A DNA stretch of 64,000 nt from Fagopyrum homotropicum (lineage: Eukaryota; Streptophyta; Magnoliopsida; Caryophyllales; Polygonaceae). The notes under the pieces are model-generated. The model was not told the origin of the DNA. It saw only the letters and a program-made list of their open reading frames with translations, and ran no database searches. Of the stretch, positions 23,764-36,589 are shown piece after piece. The stretch lies in NCBI GenBank assembly GCA_033239125.1, contig BSWB01000003.1:130562320-130626319 (forward strand), in the 5' to 3' direction. Each line of letters begins with the position of its first letter. The first letter of the stretch is position 1. Position numbers and translations under genes: made by a program.

Positions 23764-26052
23764 TTTTTTTTTTTTTTTTTTTTTTTTTATTGATAATGGA
23801 AAGCGGTTCGAACCACTAGACGACGCGTCGTCTAGTGGTTCGAAAGGCCGAAAAGGATCGGCAGACGGACTCACCGTCATGAGGAACCACAAACAAAGGA
23901 GAACAAAGATACACAAAAATACATCAAAAAAAAACCCGAAAGCAAAAAGGTCTTAAAGGGAAAGCAGGATGATCCAGCCAATAAGAGGCAACGAGCTGGA
24001 CGTTCATCTTCGAAGGAAGTACACAGGGAAGAAGCCTGGGGAACAACTGTGGACACCTCAGATTTGGACTGCAACAGAGTCATCAGGAGTCGATCACAAA
24101 TCCACGCCTCCTTCTCGACAAAACGCTCGAAGCCACCCACAAACGACAGCATCAATCCTCGGAAGACGAAATTGCAAAAGACGGGAATCATGACGTATAA
24201 AGGTGTAGATCTTAATGGATAGAGAATAAAGGTTTGAAGAGAGAAAATTGTTCACCTAATGTTGATTAAGAGTTGGTTTAAAACAATTAAGTGCTAATGT
24301 TATGATTGATTGATCAATTTTTGTTTTTGGAGGGATTGACGATCAATGACCACACGAGATATTTTCCACCGAAAATGAGCTCTTGGTGGAAAATGCACGA
24401 GAAGCCATTGTCAAAATGCAAAGGATCGAATGAACTCATCAAAGAGAGAGCATGAATAACTATGAGTTGAGCAAACGGACTCGGTGAAAGATCATTTCAT
24501 GTAGATCTAAGTAAGTTAGGGATTATCCTAACAAAACTTCAGATTGGTACATTCATGTAAAATGTTATGATTTTAGGTGATTATCCTTCAAAATTTTGAT
24601 TTTGGGAGGTCTTCCCATACAACATAACATTATCTTGTTGCAACAACAATAAAATTGATAGTTGGGCCAAAAAGGCCCAAACTTAATCTTCATAAATGTG
24701 AGTTGTTAACTAGGAAACCCTAGCCAGAAGCCACAGCCGCTGAATGCACAAAACAAGGAAGCAGAAGGCAAGATGGATTGGCAAAAGGAGTCCGAAACAA
24801 GGCGTGAGGTCCGGGAACACATCAAAGAAGAAGGCGGGTTTCACCAGACAATGACGCCATGGTGGTGGCGGGCAAGAGTTCAGTGACACCATGGTGGTGG
24901 CGGGCAATTAATAGGCCTGTGAAGCCGGTCCAGAAAACAGTCGGAAAAAAAAAAACCGAAACCCAACAACTTGTTGGTCGCACAACAAGAAAGGCTGCAA
25001 GATGATGAAGGCTTTGACGCCGACACCGTCGCCGAAGCCGCTCATCTCAGAACGGCGGAGAATCCGACTGCTGAGCTGCCGTCAAGGGTGCGGGGAGGGC
25101 TACCGCTAAGCACTAGCGAGGCTGAGGTGTTGACTCCTGTAGAGGTATCGGATTGATGGAAATCGTTGGTGGTTGGGGGTTGAAGACCTGTTGGTTGAGG
25201 TGGTGGTAGAGCGGAGGGTTACCTCATGGTTGTTGCCTGTGGGTAGGATTTTTCCCATTTTCTTTGAACAGTAGGGAGGTTTTCCCCTCTGGTTGTCCTG
25301 TTGTTGCATTTGTAAGACACATTTTGACAATGGAATGAAACAACGCCACACCGGCATTTCCTCTCTTTTTTTTTTCTTTCATTTCTAAATGACAAAAATG
25401 CGAGGCTAATGTCCGTGAAAAAGAATCAGATAAACGAATCCAAAATAACTAGATCATTTGTTTTTCATTTCGGGTTAAATGAAATATGAGGATCTAAGAG
25501 AACCTTTTGTATTCAAACAACGACTGGTTTGATTGCTTTTTGAATTCACCCTGTTTTGTTAATTGAACAAGAAGGTAGATAGTATTTTGGGGGGTTTCCC
25601 CAAATAACATTCTCAATGTGGAAGTTGAGCATAACCTGCATTCGGGTGGAAATGAGAGACACATGAAGATGAAGGACGTGAACGAAGATGGTCAAGGGCT
25701 AGTAAACAGATCTGGTATCCCACGAGGAAGAAGGAAATGAAAGGGGCGATGTAATGGTAGGAGGGGAATGAAGAACGAAAGAAGGAAAAAGAAAAGAGAA
25801 AGGATCGATGTGAAACAAAAGGGGATGAGAATTTGCGGGATACAACACGTAGATCTGAAAGTCGTCGGAAAGAGAATCGGGGTCACCGGAAGAAAACGAG
25901 GTTGATGGGTGAGATTTTAACCGGATCAAAAAACTCTCTTAACAGATTAGAAGCCAGATCTGTCACTTTTGGGAGAAGAGATTGAAATTCTTGTTGGGGA
26001 AAGGAGAACTTTGCTGATTATGCTTGGAGGCTAGGGTTTTTTCCCCTGTTCT
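23764..26052 (-). mobile_element. Retroposed unit with poly(A) tail, identity unclear
   Basis: Flanked by the 17-bp direct repeat TTTTGACGTCGATCTTT (23747-23763 and 26053-26069). The minus strand ends in CCATTATCAAT followed by about 28 A, a poly(A) tail with an overlapping AATAAA. The minus-strand 5' end has a leader-like AAAAAACCCTAGCC. These are marks of target-primed retroposition. No reverse transcriptase is encoded and the open frames (104, 83 and 65 codons) match nothing I know. The last ~400 bp are shared with 48040-48445. It could be a non-autonomous LINE relative or a processed host transcript. A 25-bp motif (CCATGGTGGTGGCGGGCAA core) is duplicated at 24851-24876 and 24883-24907. 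Confidence 0.75.
23807..23844. repeat. Perfect 38-bp palindrome in the retroposon 3' end
   Basis: TTCGAACCACTAGACGACG is followed immediately by its exact reverse complement, with no loop. It sits about 20 bp inside the poly(A) tail of the retroposed unit. The related copy at ~48385-48425 keeps a degenerate version. Confidence 0.95.
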
Positions 26053-26069
26053 TTTTGACGTCGATCTTT

Positions 26070-27680
26070 GTTGGCTCAACAATGCATTTTTGTTTTTCCC
26101 ATCATTGTTCTCATCATCAAATTTTGACAATGGATTGTTCGAAAGTAAAGTTTATTGGCAGTTGAAATTATAGTTGATTGTACTAATTTTTTTTATAAGT
26201 TTGATGGTGTCTGAGAGAAAAAAGCTTATTATAGTTTATATATGTATACAGTTACTTAAAAGAGTTTTAAGTATTCAATATTAGTAATTATACGGTTTTA
26301 TTTATAATATGTTATGCAATAACCTATCATAAGCTCCGTTTATATATCTTATAAAATGAAAAAGAATATAAGATATCATAAAGTACCATAATCTATATAA
26401 GTTGTGCTTTCAAACGCCTTCTTCTAACTTTTTTTTGGTAAACTTCATAAACCCCTAAAATAAAGCTTCCTAAACGAACAATATATCTTGAGAAAAAATT
26501 ACGGTATATCAAGTCACTTATGTTGTCATCCTAAATCAAAAAATTAAAAAAAAAAAAATTTAAATATCGCTTGTGGTCTAATATTTTTAGAAATAATGTT
26601 CTAATCCTAAATGAACAAATAAAAAACAGAAAATTCAAATACCACTCTTGTGGTTTAACATTTTTTAATGGTATTTAAGAGTGTTTTTTTATAAAAATTT
26701 TTTAAATAGTACTAAATTTTTTTTTTCTCGTTTAACTTCTTTAACTACATATTAAAACAAATTATGAATAGACACAGTTATATTCAATTACCTCATTAAT
26801 TTTATTTCATTTATTAAACAAACCACATCTTACTTTATTAAATATGTGGGAAAAAAATTTGGGATCAAATAACACCCATATATTTAAGAAAATATATTTA
26901 CTCATAAAAATTTTGAAAAAAACATGATCATACAAGTTTCTATTTATGATACTTTTAAATTAATCGGGACCGTATTTTTAAATCCTATTTTTATTTTTTA
27001 AATATTTAATTCATGCTATTTTTTTAATTATAACCATATTTAATATATCTTATTTTGCACAGATTACCACATAATAGAGTAATGTAGTGAGTAACACTTA
27101 TCAGTCATGTTTAATCTATTAATTAAAATCTTAACAATTCTCATTCAAATTCACGATCCTAACAAACTCTTTTTTTTTAACATATAAAACAGTATAATTA
27201 TTTTTGATACTATATAATTAAAGTTCATTCATACTTAATTTGATTTGAGTAGTATCCTAACAATTCTAATTTAATATTATCGTAAATTTTCAAGGGAACA
27301 GTTCAGGTGGAGAATAGTGCTACAATACGGCATAATGGAGTAATATGGGTCATTGATTGACGTGATCCACCCGTTCAAATTAATCTACGTCATTTAATGA
27401 TTCATAAGAGGTTTGCAATTTTTAGAAGGTGTGGGGCAATTTGTCATTCTGAATTGTGTTTCTAAATAAGGGTGGATACGGTGACATTTTTTAACTCTTA
27501 TGAAAAATTTATAAACGGTCATTATCTCATTTCATTTTGTTCAAAATTTACATACTAACAATTCTAATATTTCCTATTGTTAGTTCACGTAGTATTTTGT
27601 TATATTTATTAGTTATATTTTTATTCATTTTATTGCTTGTACAAGTTTGAACTAACAAAACGTACACAATGTTTGAACTA
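26070..27680. other. AT-rich spacer
   Basis: No gene or bounded element. Several short AGTTCAAA/TTTGAACT motifs near 27640-27700. Confidence 0.5.
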
Positions 27681-27703
27681 ATGATACCCAAAATTTGAAC
27701 TAA

Positions 27704-28344
27704 GTAGTATTGGAGGGATGGGTGGGGTTTCTGAAGGAGCCGTTAGGGCTATTGATTGAGTCAAGATGATTCGTCGAAGACCTAGAGGGTAAGAAGCTCA
27801 TCACGGACCTTAATGATCATGTTCCAAATATGAATGTGATTGTAGCTAGTTTGGCAGTTCTAGATGGTATGGCTTTTGAGAATGTTCTTGAAGATTCACA
27901 CACCAAAGATTATTCACATTCGAGGCTAGATCATAGACTCCCCTACCCCTCCCCTCCTCCCCCCTAAACAATGGGACTGGCTTAGCTCACATCATAAGCC
28001 TAAGCGCAACCTCATCTTCAACATTCGTATCTCCTCGATCACTACCTTCATGTATTTCACCTGGAAGCCCATAAACGATATTCTCTACAACAACACCTTC
28101 ACCCCGGCTACTACTTGCGCCAACTCCATTATTCTAGCTATAAAGAATTACACTTCTCATCACTGGAAGGACCGCTCCGAAAACTCTCTGTCCTGGACAA
28201 AAATGCTTGGTATTCACCTTGTCTAACCTCACCTCTTCTCTCCCTCTCTTGCTTATGCTCTTTTATCGTGTGCTATGGTCGAGATGACCCCTCTCATGTA
28301 CATTCTCCCTCTTATTCTGCAAACGTAAGCTTTCGAACAAAAAA
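27704..28344 (+). mobile_element. 5'-truncated LINE fragment
   Basis: Codes WDWLSSHHKPKRNLIFNIR and, further on, SHHWKDRSENSLSW to a stop at 28224. That second string matches the HHWKDRS C-terminus of the LINE at 3-3921. A short A tail ends the unit. Near-identical 23-bp direct repeats (21 of 23 positions) flank it at 27681-27703 and 28345-28367. The first ~270 bp do not resemble a LINE and may be older captured or rearranged sequence. Confidence 0.7.
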
Positions 28345-28367
28345 ATGACACCCAAATTTTGAACTAA

Positions 28368-29050
28368 TATTATAAAAATTCAAACTTTTATAATTATTAG
28401 TACACTTTTGATATAATATTTGTTGCTTCAAATTTTTTACATTTTAGTTCAAATCGAGTGATTTATTAGTTCAAATATATAATATTATTAGTTCATGCAT
28501 TACATTGAGCTTATGAACTTTTTGTAAATTCTATGATTCATAAGAGGAGTGAGACCGAGAGCAGCGAGATGGAGCCCTTGTTGCGACTTAGATCTAGAGA
28601 GTGGAGAGTGACTATAGAGGGAATATGAGAATTAGGGTTAGGAAAATTTTAGCATTCAATTCAAGTGGTAGAGGAAAAATAAGTTTAGGGTGGTGCTAGA
28701 TAAATGTTGTAGGTATTCGGGTTTATATATATAGGTTGTCCCGAACAAGGCCCGAATGACGCATACCGGTTGCTCGTGTCCATGTTTTTTGGTGGGTGGA
28801 CCGGCCGGACGGGTCTGCATGGATTTGTTGAAGTTCATACATATTAAGGGATTTCAAGTGAAGGTCAAGACGGAAATGACTAAAGTTTGAGAGTGAAATT
28901 AAGAACATCAAGAAACGTGTAGAAGTTCTCGACATGCACCTAGGTCTTCCAATATGCCTCTTCCACTCTCTACATTGAACCACGAAATGACCTCCCGTTA
29001 TTGCAAGGAAGATCCTAGAGTAATTTTGGACCAAGCCCATAACTTTGGCC
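28368..29050. other. Spacer without a recognised gene
   Basis: Only unrecognised short open frames on the minus strand (up to 110 codons at 28723-29055). No domain or repeat support. Confidence 0.45.
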
Positions 29051-29059
29051 CACAAGGTC

Positions 29060-29560
29060 GTCCGATGGCTTGCTCGATCTACTCGCTCCGGCGTCTTATT
29101 TGATTTTTCTTTTAGTTGGGATGGCCTGCTGGCACGTTTTCTTTGCGGTTTTATCTTTTTAGTTGAATCGATCTTATCTTATTAGAAGATAGGATTATGT
29201 AGATTCGATCTTATCTTATTAGAAGATAAGACCAAAGGAGATTTAGGATTTTTTTGGCTTCTTCCGGACCCAATAAATTAGGTTATTCAACCATTAGGTT
29301 AGATATCTTCTTTTCCATGCTCTTTTGTAGTCTTTCTGCCACTTTTCCTTTGTAGTCTGTCGGACCCCCTCCTCGTCGGCCAACTTGTTCATTGTTTAAG
29401 AATTAATAAAGTTTTGTTCTCATTCTAATGTATGTGTGAGTAATCCTCTTTTGTTCTAGGTTCCATTGAGCCCGACTTGCATTGATTCAATGATATTGGA
29501 TTGATTTTATGTATTGATTGTATGTGAGTTATGGTACTATAGTATATGTTCTGCAAACGG
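29060..29560 (+). repeat. Possible LTR fragment
   Basis: Contains two 24-bp direct copies of TCGATCTTATCTTATTAG-type sequence (29168-29191 and 29205-29228) and an AATAAAG signal near 29406 followed by a T-rich stretch. This resembles the R-U5 part of a plant LTR. No ends or target duplication found. Confidence 0.3.
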
Positions 29561-30492
29561 TGACATAACTTCCAGTTAAAATATAGTCTTCACACCTCTA
29601 TGTTTTGCTTGATGTGATGATTCGACAATGCTTTGGGTAAGTGAAAATTGACATTGACAACATTGAGGTACCGCAAGCAATAAATCTTGACCACATGTGA
29701 AAATCAACGGAGATGTCATCTACATAAATCTGACTAGCTACTTTTCATATTGTGGAATTTTTATTGAGATCTATTACATGCTTGTTGTAGTGATTTTTTG
29801 ATTTTTGGAATGCTCTATCTTATTGATATATGTCGTCTGACTATTTTGACTTCTAAATCTGGTTTTGAAGGACTAAAATTCCCGCATTATCAATAAAGCA
29901 CTAGTAGATTTCAAAAACACAAAAGGAAAGGAAATCTATTGAAATGCGATGCAAATATGCACTAAATGCTCAAGAGATGGATAAGAATGATGGTGGAAAA
30001 AACTTGAAAATGAATATTATCACATATGAGCACACATGCACATTAGGTATAGGGCACCATCCTTAGTTGACATTTAACAAACTAGTCCAATGGTGTTATG
30101 GCTAACGACATGGAGGGTGCATGTCCGGTGATCCATACACACAAAACTCAAAAGGTTTCATCCTAAAACAATTGAAATAGGATGAGTAATTCATGATGCT
30201 CGTTCTTTGTTGCTATGGAGGTGGCGCTAAGAAATGGTTTCACGAGGGTCGTTTGTTTAGTTTGATTGTTTGGTTTGATCACCAAGGTTAAGAAGAGATC
30301 ATTCCCTCGTAATATGATAGACCGAATTGTGGAACGGATTTTGGGTTGATAGATAAATTGAAAGGTGTTCTTGAACCATGTGCGACGCAAAAAAAATAAA
30401 GCAACAAATTATCTTTACATCTTTGTCTGGATGCTCCGTTTAGTTATACAAATTGTTTAAACTTTAACCTTCTTATTTTATTTTATACGAAC
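29561..30492. other. Spacer without a recognised gene
   Basis: Nothing beyond short unrecognised open frames. Confidence 0.45.
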
Positions 30493-30497
30493 ATATT

Positions 30498-31247
30498 TGA
30501 TAAAACTATACATAATAATTTGGATCTAGATCGATCCAATAAGTCAAAACACTTTTAGAAAACGCAAGGATTTGGTGACGCAGTTCGAGATAATCCCTAC
30601 TCTACGGGATCTCAGGAGGGGAGAGTAAGCCCAATCCACTAAGCAGATTACAATATAGAACAAGTTTACTAGAGAGGCAAAAGCAACCAAAGAACTAACA
30701 ACACATTTAAGACAAAACCAAAGACAAGAAGAAGATGGATAAGGAAGAGGTTTGAAGAAGCCTTCTAGGCTACCGTTCTATGCTTTGAACCAAGCAAGAT
30801 CAAGACGACTAGAGAACACTCAAGAACAATCTTGTGTGAAGCACTCGGCTCGGATGTCTCTCTCACTATGATACTCATCTGTGTTTCTCTCTTCTCTCTC
30901 AAATCTAGGGTTTTAGGAGCCGAAGTGTTTCGGCGTGCTAGGTTTGGTGAAGACAAGGTAAGATTAAGTACTCGGCGACCAGAAGCAACCCTCAAGCGAC
31001 GCTGCGTTTCATCACCAACGTAGCGTTTCACAACTTAAGTGATCACACGTTCCACACATGCACAAAAGATAGGCTGGAGTATATATTGGACCTCGATCAA
31101 CTGGGCCCACTCACTCTGCATTCAGCCCATTATCAATTCAGCCCAAGTACCATGACCAAGCTTACCAAACCCGGCCTAACACTTACAGAACTCTGACCCA
31201 CTGGACATGGTTAACTCGAACCGGATTTACACTAATTAATCCCAACA
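30498..31247 (-). mobile_element. Solo LTR, 750 bp, probably Ty1/copia
   Basis: On the minus strand it begins TGTTGGGATTAATTAG and ends TATAGTTTTATCA, so it has TG...CA ends. A perfect 5-bp duplication ATATT flanks it (30493-30497 and 31248-31252). A TATATA promoter-like string (CCAATATATACTCC on the minus strand, plus-strand ~31078-31095) lies inside. TGTTGGG starts are typical of copia LTRs. No internal region or second LTR is adjacent, so it arose by LTR-LTR recombination. Confidence 0.85.
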
Positions 31248-31252
31248 ATATT

Positions 31253-32031
31253 TTAGTTAAGTAAAAAGTTGTTTGACTTTGGGTGTCTCCATGATTTTAA
31301 ATTTGGAGTTTATTTAAAAAAAATTCTTGTGCAATTATATCACAAAAAATAAAAAGAAATTATGTAAAGGGTTGAAAACTAAATATTAAAAAATAAGACT
31401 AAAGTAGAGGATATTTTATGCATAGTAAATTGCTGATTATTGGGTAAAGGCTAATGTATACTAGATTATTAGATAATAAGTTAAGGGTATGAAAATCTAA
31501 AAGAATATATATTTTTATGATCCTTTTGATGATGGTTACGATCAATTTGTGTTTTTATGTCATAAAGATCGAGTTTATGGTATCACTAATAATTGTCTAG
31601 TGGGTATCATGTAATCGCCTTTTGCCATGTCTTATTATATTTATTATGTATTCATTGTTTATTGGTTATTCATCATCACATCATAATTAATTTTCTCACA
31701 ATTTTAATAATAATAGAAAACGGTTTTATTCAAATCTAAAGAGTTCATTTTAAATAATAAAAAAAGAGAGTAATCTAATTGTGTTTATGATCCCATTGGA
31801 AAAATAAGCACCGTCCAGTGTAAACTAAAAGCATTCATCAAAATCATCGGAAAAAAACAAGGGAAATGTCTCATATATATCGGCTTATCTCTTTGATATT
31901 ATTAATTATTTTGATTTACGTGGAAATCCCATCAACGTACACACAAGGTTTTTTAAAGTTCCAAGTGACAGGCTCTATTATTATGACAAATAATAATATA
32001 AAATAATATATAACTCAAACGTATTAATCTT

Positions 32032-32077
<46 letters not shown>

Positions 32078-33265
32078 AGTTTTAAAAATATAAAGCTATG
32101 AAGTTTGTATTTTGTAATTTTATCTTTATACATTTGTTAAATATTGTGCAGGACTAAATGTTATTAAATTGATTATAAAAGGATAGGAGTTTGATATGTT
32201 AGTGTACTACTTTTATTGTAACTTAGTTTTAGGATAGAATCATTGAACTTATGTTGTAGGCTCGAACTCAATGCATATGAGCACTAGAATGTGCATTAAA
32301 ATTTCCACATGATCTTCAATCTGTCGTAATTTCACATAGTATCAACGTAGTTCATTCTCTCGGGTTTTGACTTATTGTGCTTGTTGGCCTAAGGACATTG
32401 ATTACAGTAATAGACAATAATAATCCGTTTAGTTGGCATTAAGGCACATCGTCAAGTGTCAATAAACCCATAGGATTGCACTTGGGTTGTGAAGTAGTAA
32501 ACATTCCTACGTCTCTAACGTGAGCTTCGATCGGTCGGAATTTCATACATTGATGTTACGGAGTATCATTTTAGTTGTATACTTATCATGATGAGTATCT
32601 TGTTAGCGTTGATTCAAGAATATTATAGTTTGTTGTCGTTATAATAGAAGAACAAGAATTAGTGATGTTTCTATCGTTATCAATATCGAAATATAAAATA
32701 TTGAAACAAAAGAAGGAAATATTGGAATGCCAATCCATGCACTGAGCTTCATCAAGTTGAATGATTGAGCATGAATGTTATAGTTAATTTATTTTTATAT
32801 TAATGGTTGACTTACATGTGAGATATGTGTAAAGTCCCGAGTTTAGGGCTTTTGTTCTGTAAAAAGACCTAATCCATCACTCATTGTTTCATACAGTAGA
32901 AAACCTAATTTGTTTGCAAGTGCGGATTGTTTGGCTCAATTGCAATGCATATGAGGTTGTCAGTGCTCTCTCTCATCGTGCTTTCATTTCATCATCTTCT
33001 CTGCTTTTTTCAGCAACAATCGGACATCATCCATAATTTAGAGAACCTATATTCTTGCTCCATCCATATCAAATTCTATAATTTTAAATGTTCCACGTGT
33101 GTCTTTTTTCATAAATAAATTTGAAAGTTTGAGTATTAGTTCCTCCCTTTTTTTTGTAGTTTATGTTCCTGTACACATGTTGCCCTATGGTCCATGTCGT
33201 TTTTGGGGTTGGTACGAGTCGGCATATTGTTACAGTGTCTAAGGTGTTATTCTCTAAAAGAAAAT
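31253..33265. other. AT-rich spacer with a (TA)n run
   Basis: A (TA)n microsatellite lies at 32034-32073. No gene recognised; a 63-codon open frame at 32927 has no support. Confidence 0.5.
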
Positions 33266-33269
33266 TGGA

Positions 33270-34600
33270 CTGATTATCACAAAAAAAGAGGCACATAAGA
33301 GCCTTGTGTGAAAATCCTAATGACTCAAAGAGAGAACGAAGACGGAGGAACTCACATGCAGTAGCTTCTATTGCTCTATATTCAGCCTCGGCAAAAGATT
33401 TAGAAACGGTAGTTTGTTACTTGGTGAAGTACAGAATAGAATAAAGTAGTTTGTAGTGGAGCGTCTAGTGATAGCGCAAGCTGCATAATTGGAGTTACAA
33501 AAAGCGCAAATGCACAAATCACTAGAGCGAGATAAGAAAATACCCTGAGCAGGTGTTGATTTTAGGTAACGAAGAACCTCCAAGGCATCATCTCATTGGC
33601 CACAACGCGGAGCAGCCATAAACTAAGAAAGTGTATGAACTGAGTATGCAAGTTCAGAGCGAGTATTGGACAAGTAGATAAGATGTCCAACCAACCGACG
33701 ATATTTTTCCGGATCAAAAAGTAGGGAGAAGAATTTGATTGAAGATCGTGAGCATCAAACATCGGAAAAGATGCGGGTTTGCATCCAAGAAGACTAGAAT
33801 CGGCCAGAATATCCAAAGTGTATTTCCGTTGGTTAAGCCATAAACCAAACGGGGTGCGAAATGCCTAAGAAGAACCGATGGGGTTCAAGGTCCTTCATGT
33901 GAAAGCAAGTATGGAGGTAATCTTTAAATATGTGAATGGTAGCAAGATTGTTGCTAGTAATAAGGAGATAACCAACATAAATCAAAATCTGAAGGTGATA
34001 CATGACTGTTTGAAGGTGAAAAGGGAGTAATCAACAAGGGACTGACGAAACCCATATTGTAGAAAGGCATATGTGAGCTTGCGAAACCAAGTCCGAGGAG
34101 CCTAACAAAGACCATACAATTTCTTGAGACGACAAGCTTTGGAAGAGGTTCGGAAACCGGGAGGTGGTAGCATATAGACTTCCTCATACATATTCCCATG
34201 AAGAAAAACATTATGAACGTCCATATGATGAAGTTCCCAGTTACGGATGGAGGCAATGCCAAGAAGTAACTCGTAAGGAGTTTTGTGATGGAGGATGGGT
34301 GTAGGGGTGCGATTAATTAATAAGGTAGCAAGCCGTAAGGACAAATTCTCCCCAAAGAGATATAGGTAAGTTTGCTTGAAACATCACGGATCTAGCGACA
34401 TGAAGGATATGGGGTGTTTGCGTTCTACCCTTCCATTTTGTTGAGATGTGTAGATGCAAGAGGTTTTTAGATGGATAACTTTTCCCTGAAGAAAGGCTCG
34501 AATGAAAATAAACTCCTTAGCATTATCAATGAAAGGTTTTGACACAAGTATAGAATTGAATCTCAACCATGACACAAAAGTTTCTAATTAAAGTGACAAC
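33270..34600 (-). pseudogene. Ty1/copia polyprotein remnant
   Basis: Integrase end: TSCIYTSQQNGRVERKHPIS (about 34420-34480) and TLLINRTPTPILHHKTPYEL (about 34270-34330). It then jumps directly to RT text WELHHMDVHNVFLHGNMYEE, so the region between integrase and early RT has been deleted. Downstream are RT thumb remains (about 33560-33820) and an RNase H segment (EVLRYLKSTPAQGIFLSRSS, then NSNYAACAITRRSTTNYF). The integrase-before-RT order defines Ty1/copia. Several stops and shifts. No LTRs identified nearby; the solo LTR at 30498 has the same orientation but no demonstrated link. Confidence 0.88.
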
Positions 34601-35720
34601 TTCGGCTTTTCCCTTTAGTAAATAAATGAATAAATTAGGGAAATGAGACCCTTTATATATTGCTTTTGTAAAATGGGTCTCTAGAGAAAATAATAAAAAT
34701 TAGGCCTACACTTAGGGAAATAGGACATAATTGAAATGATGGTATTACACAACATTTAAATATTGATGGGATGTTTACTATTCATATTTTTTGGTTTTTT
34801 AAATAAAGTGAGGAAGGCTCCCACTTAATCTTTCATATGTTAGGTGTGTTATTTATTTTTTGGATATTGTATGACGAAATTGAGTTGTTATTTTTTGGGT
34901 ATGTTAGGTGTGTTATTTATTTTTTTTTTGTATGACGATTTATGTTTGATTACCCAAAATTCCGATCTCAAAATTAGGATATGCACTTACCATGTTCGAT
35001 CTACTATATTGACAACCATACGAACAAACCACTTACCCAAACATATCAATATCTTAAAAAACACTTACCCAAAATGTGTTAAAATGTTGGATATGTTTTA
35101 TAGTTACCCAAAATGTGTTATATTTAAAGTGATATCGTGAATATGTTTTATGGTTACCCAAAATGTGTTATAATGATCAAATGTCAAGCGAATTTTTGGG
35201 TAATGACCAAATGTCATTTGATATTGATGTTTGTATACAATATCGAGTTTTGAAATTTTTGGGTATGACAAATTTAAATTGGGTATGGATTTTGTATTAA
35301 GTGATGTTTAAATTGGGTATAAATATAAAATATTATCCAATTTATGGATACTATTTTATATTGATATTTGATTTATTGGGTGTATTGTTTTCGAGTATGT
35401 TTATGTACTTTGACAAATTTATTTTTGGGTATGATTGTGACATCAGTTGGGTAAGCAGATTTTTGGGTAAGCTGATTTTTTCTGGGCAAAGGGCTGCGTT
35501 TTTTTGGCCCCCAAATTCCCTCCAAATGTCAATCAAAAGTGTCACAGTCAACACTCACATCAGTCATCACTCATTTTTGTCAACTTTTTGTCTTATTTAT
35601 GAATTAGTCTAGTAAAGTAGGAGCCCTATTTCTCAATTTGTAATTGGTAGGACCCTAAATTTTAACTCTATAGTGTAAAAGGCCCTAAATGCCAATTCAG
35701 CCTAAATAAATCCATGTGCA
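34601..35720 (+). repeat. Second copy of the GGGTAT-rich dispersed repeat
   Basis: Aligns with 21160-21480 over 35165-35470, sharing order and spacing of GATATTGATGTTTGT, ACAATATCGA, AAATTGGGTATG and GTTTTCGAGTATG. A ~64-bp internal tandem duplication of TATGTTAGGTGTGTTATTTA lies at about 34838-34925. Non-coding; family unknown. Confidence 0.6.
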
Positions 35721-35922
35721 ATGAGAGTAATCATCTAAAATGGTAAGAAAGTATGAGAACTGCTAATAGGAAAAAATGGCAGGGATATGTGGTTTTTTGG
35801 TGTTGAATGATGACCGAGACGGTTATGGTGGGTGGTGGGGTCAATAGTGGTAAGACATAAAGGGTCAAAAACTTTGTTTTAGTAAAGAAGAAAACATTGA
35901 TTACCTTCCACGTAATTATGAA

Positions 35923-36585
35923 CTAGTGTACTACCCGCACTGTGCGCGGGTTTTATACAATATTGAATTATATATAATACTATGTTATTTTTAGAAAATT
36001 TTAAATCCATACATAAATGTATGGATATATAAAAGTTATCACTACTTATTAATTTTTATGGAAAATTGGGCAAACAATAGATGATATTTATAGGTCGAAA
36101 AAGTTAAGATATAACGTTATTCTAGAAATAAATATTATTATATTTTTTTTATATTAAGAAGTTTAGTTTAGGACATCCCATAAGTAAAGTTGAGAATTGT
36201 TAAATATTTAATAAAATTTAACATAAAAATTGTAATTACATTTTTAGTTAGATGATGTGAACTTTTTAAATCCTAGGATTTGGTTAGATGATGTGAACTT
36301 TTTAAAAAAAATTAAATTATAATTTCGGTTTAAAACACGTATCCAACAAATATTTAAAATATAATTTGTGTTTTAATTATTATAGTAAATCTCCTAATTA
36401 TTTAATTTTTAACTATATAGTTTTTTCAAAATAATTTTTAGACTTGGATAAACGTAACAAAAAAATCTCTCCTATAACGGATATAAGATTAATAAACAAC
36501 ATTTCAGAAATATTGGTAAATAAATGTAGTACATCATAAAATGTCTTTAAAACGCCGTAAATATACCCGATAATATAGTATATAA
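35923..36585 (-). mobile_element. Helitron-like terminal segment
   Basis: On the minus strand the 3' end reads CCCGC, loop, GCGGG (plus 35934-35950), then TAGTACACTAG|T, ending at 35923. That hairpin-plus-CTAG|T arrangement is the Helitron 3' signature. A degenerate 5' start (minus TATATACTATATTA, plus 36572-36585) may be the other end. No gene inside. Confidence 0.45.
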
Positions 36586-36589
36586 ATAT

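Noticed and set aside
28723..29055. 110-codon minus-strand open frame as a gene
   Set aside because: No recognised domain, no promoter or context support, and composition like neighbouring spacer.
30765..31031. 88-codon minus-strand open frame
   Set aside because: It lies wholly inside the solo LTR at 30498-31247 and is better explained as LTR sequence.
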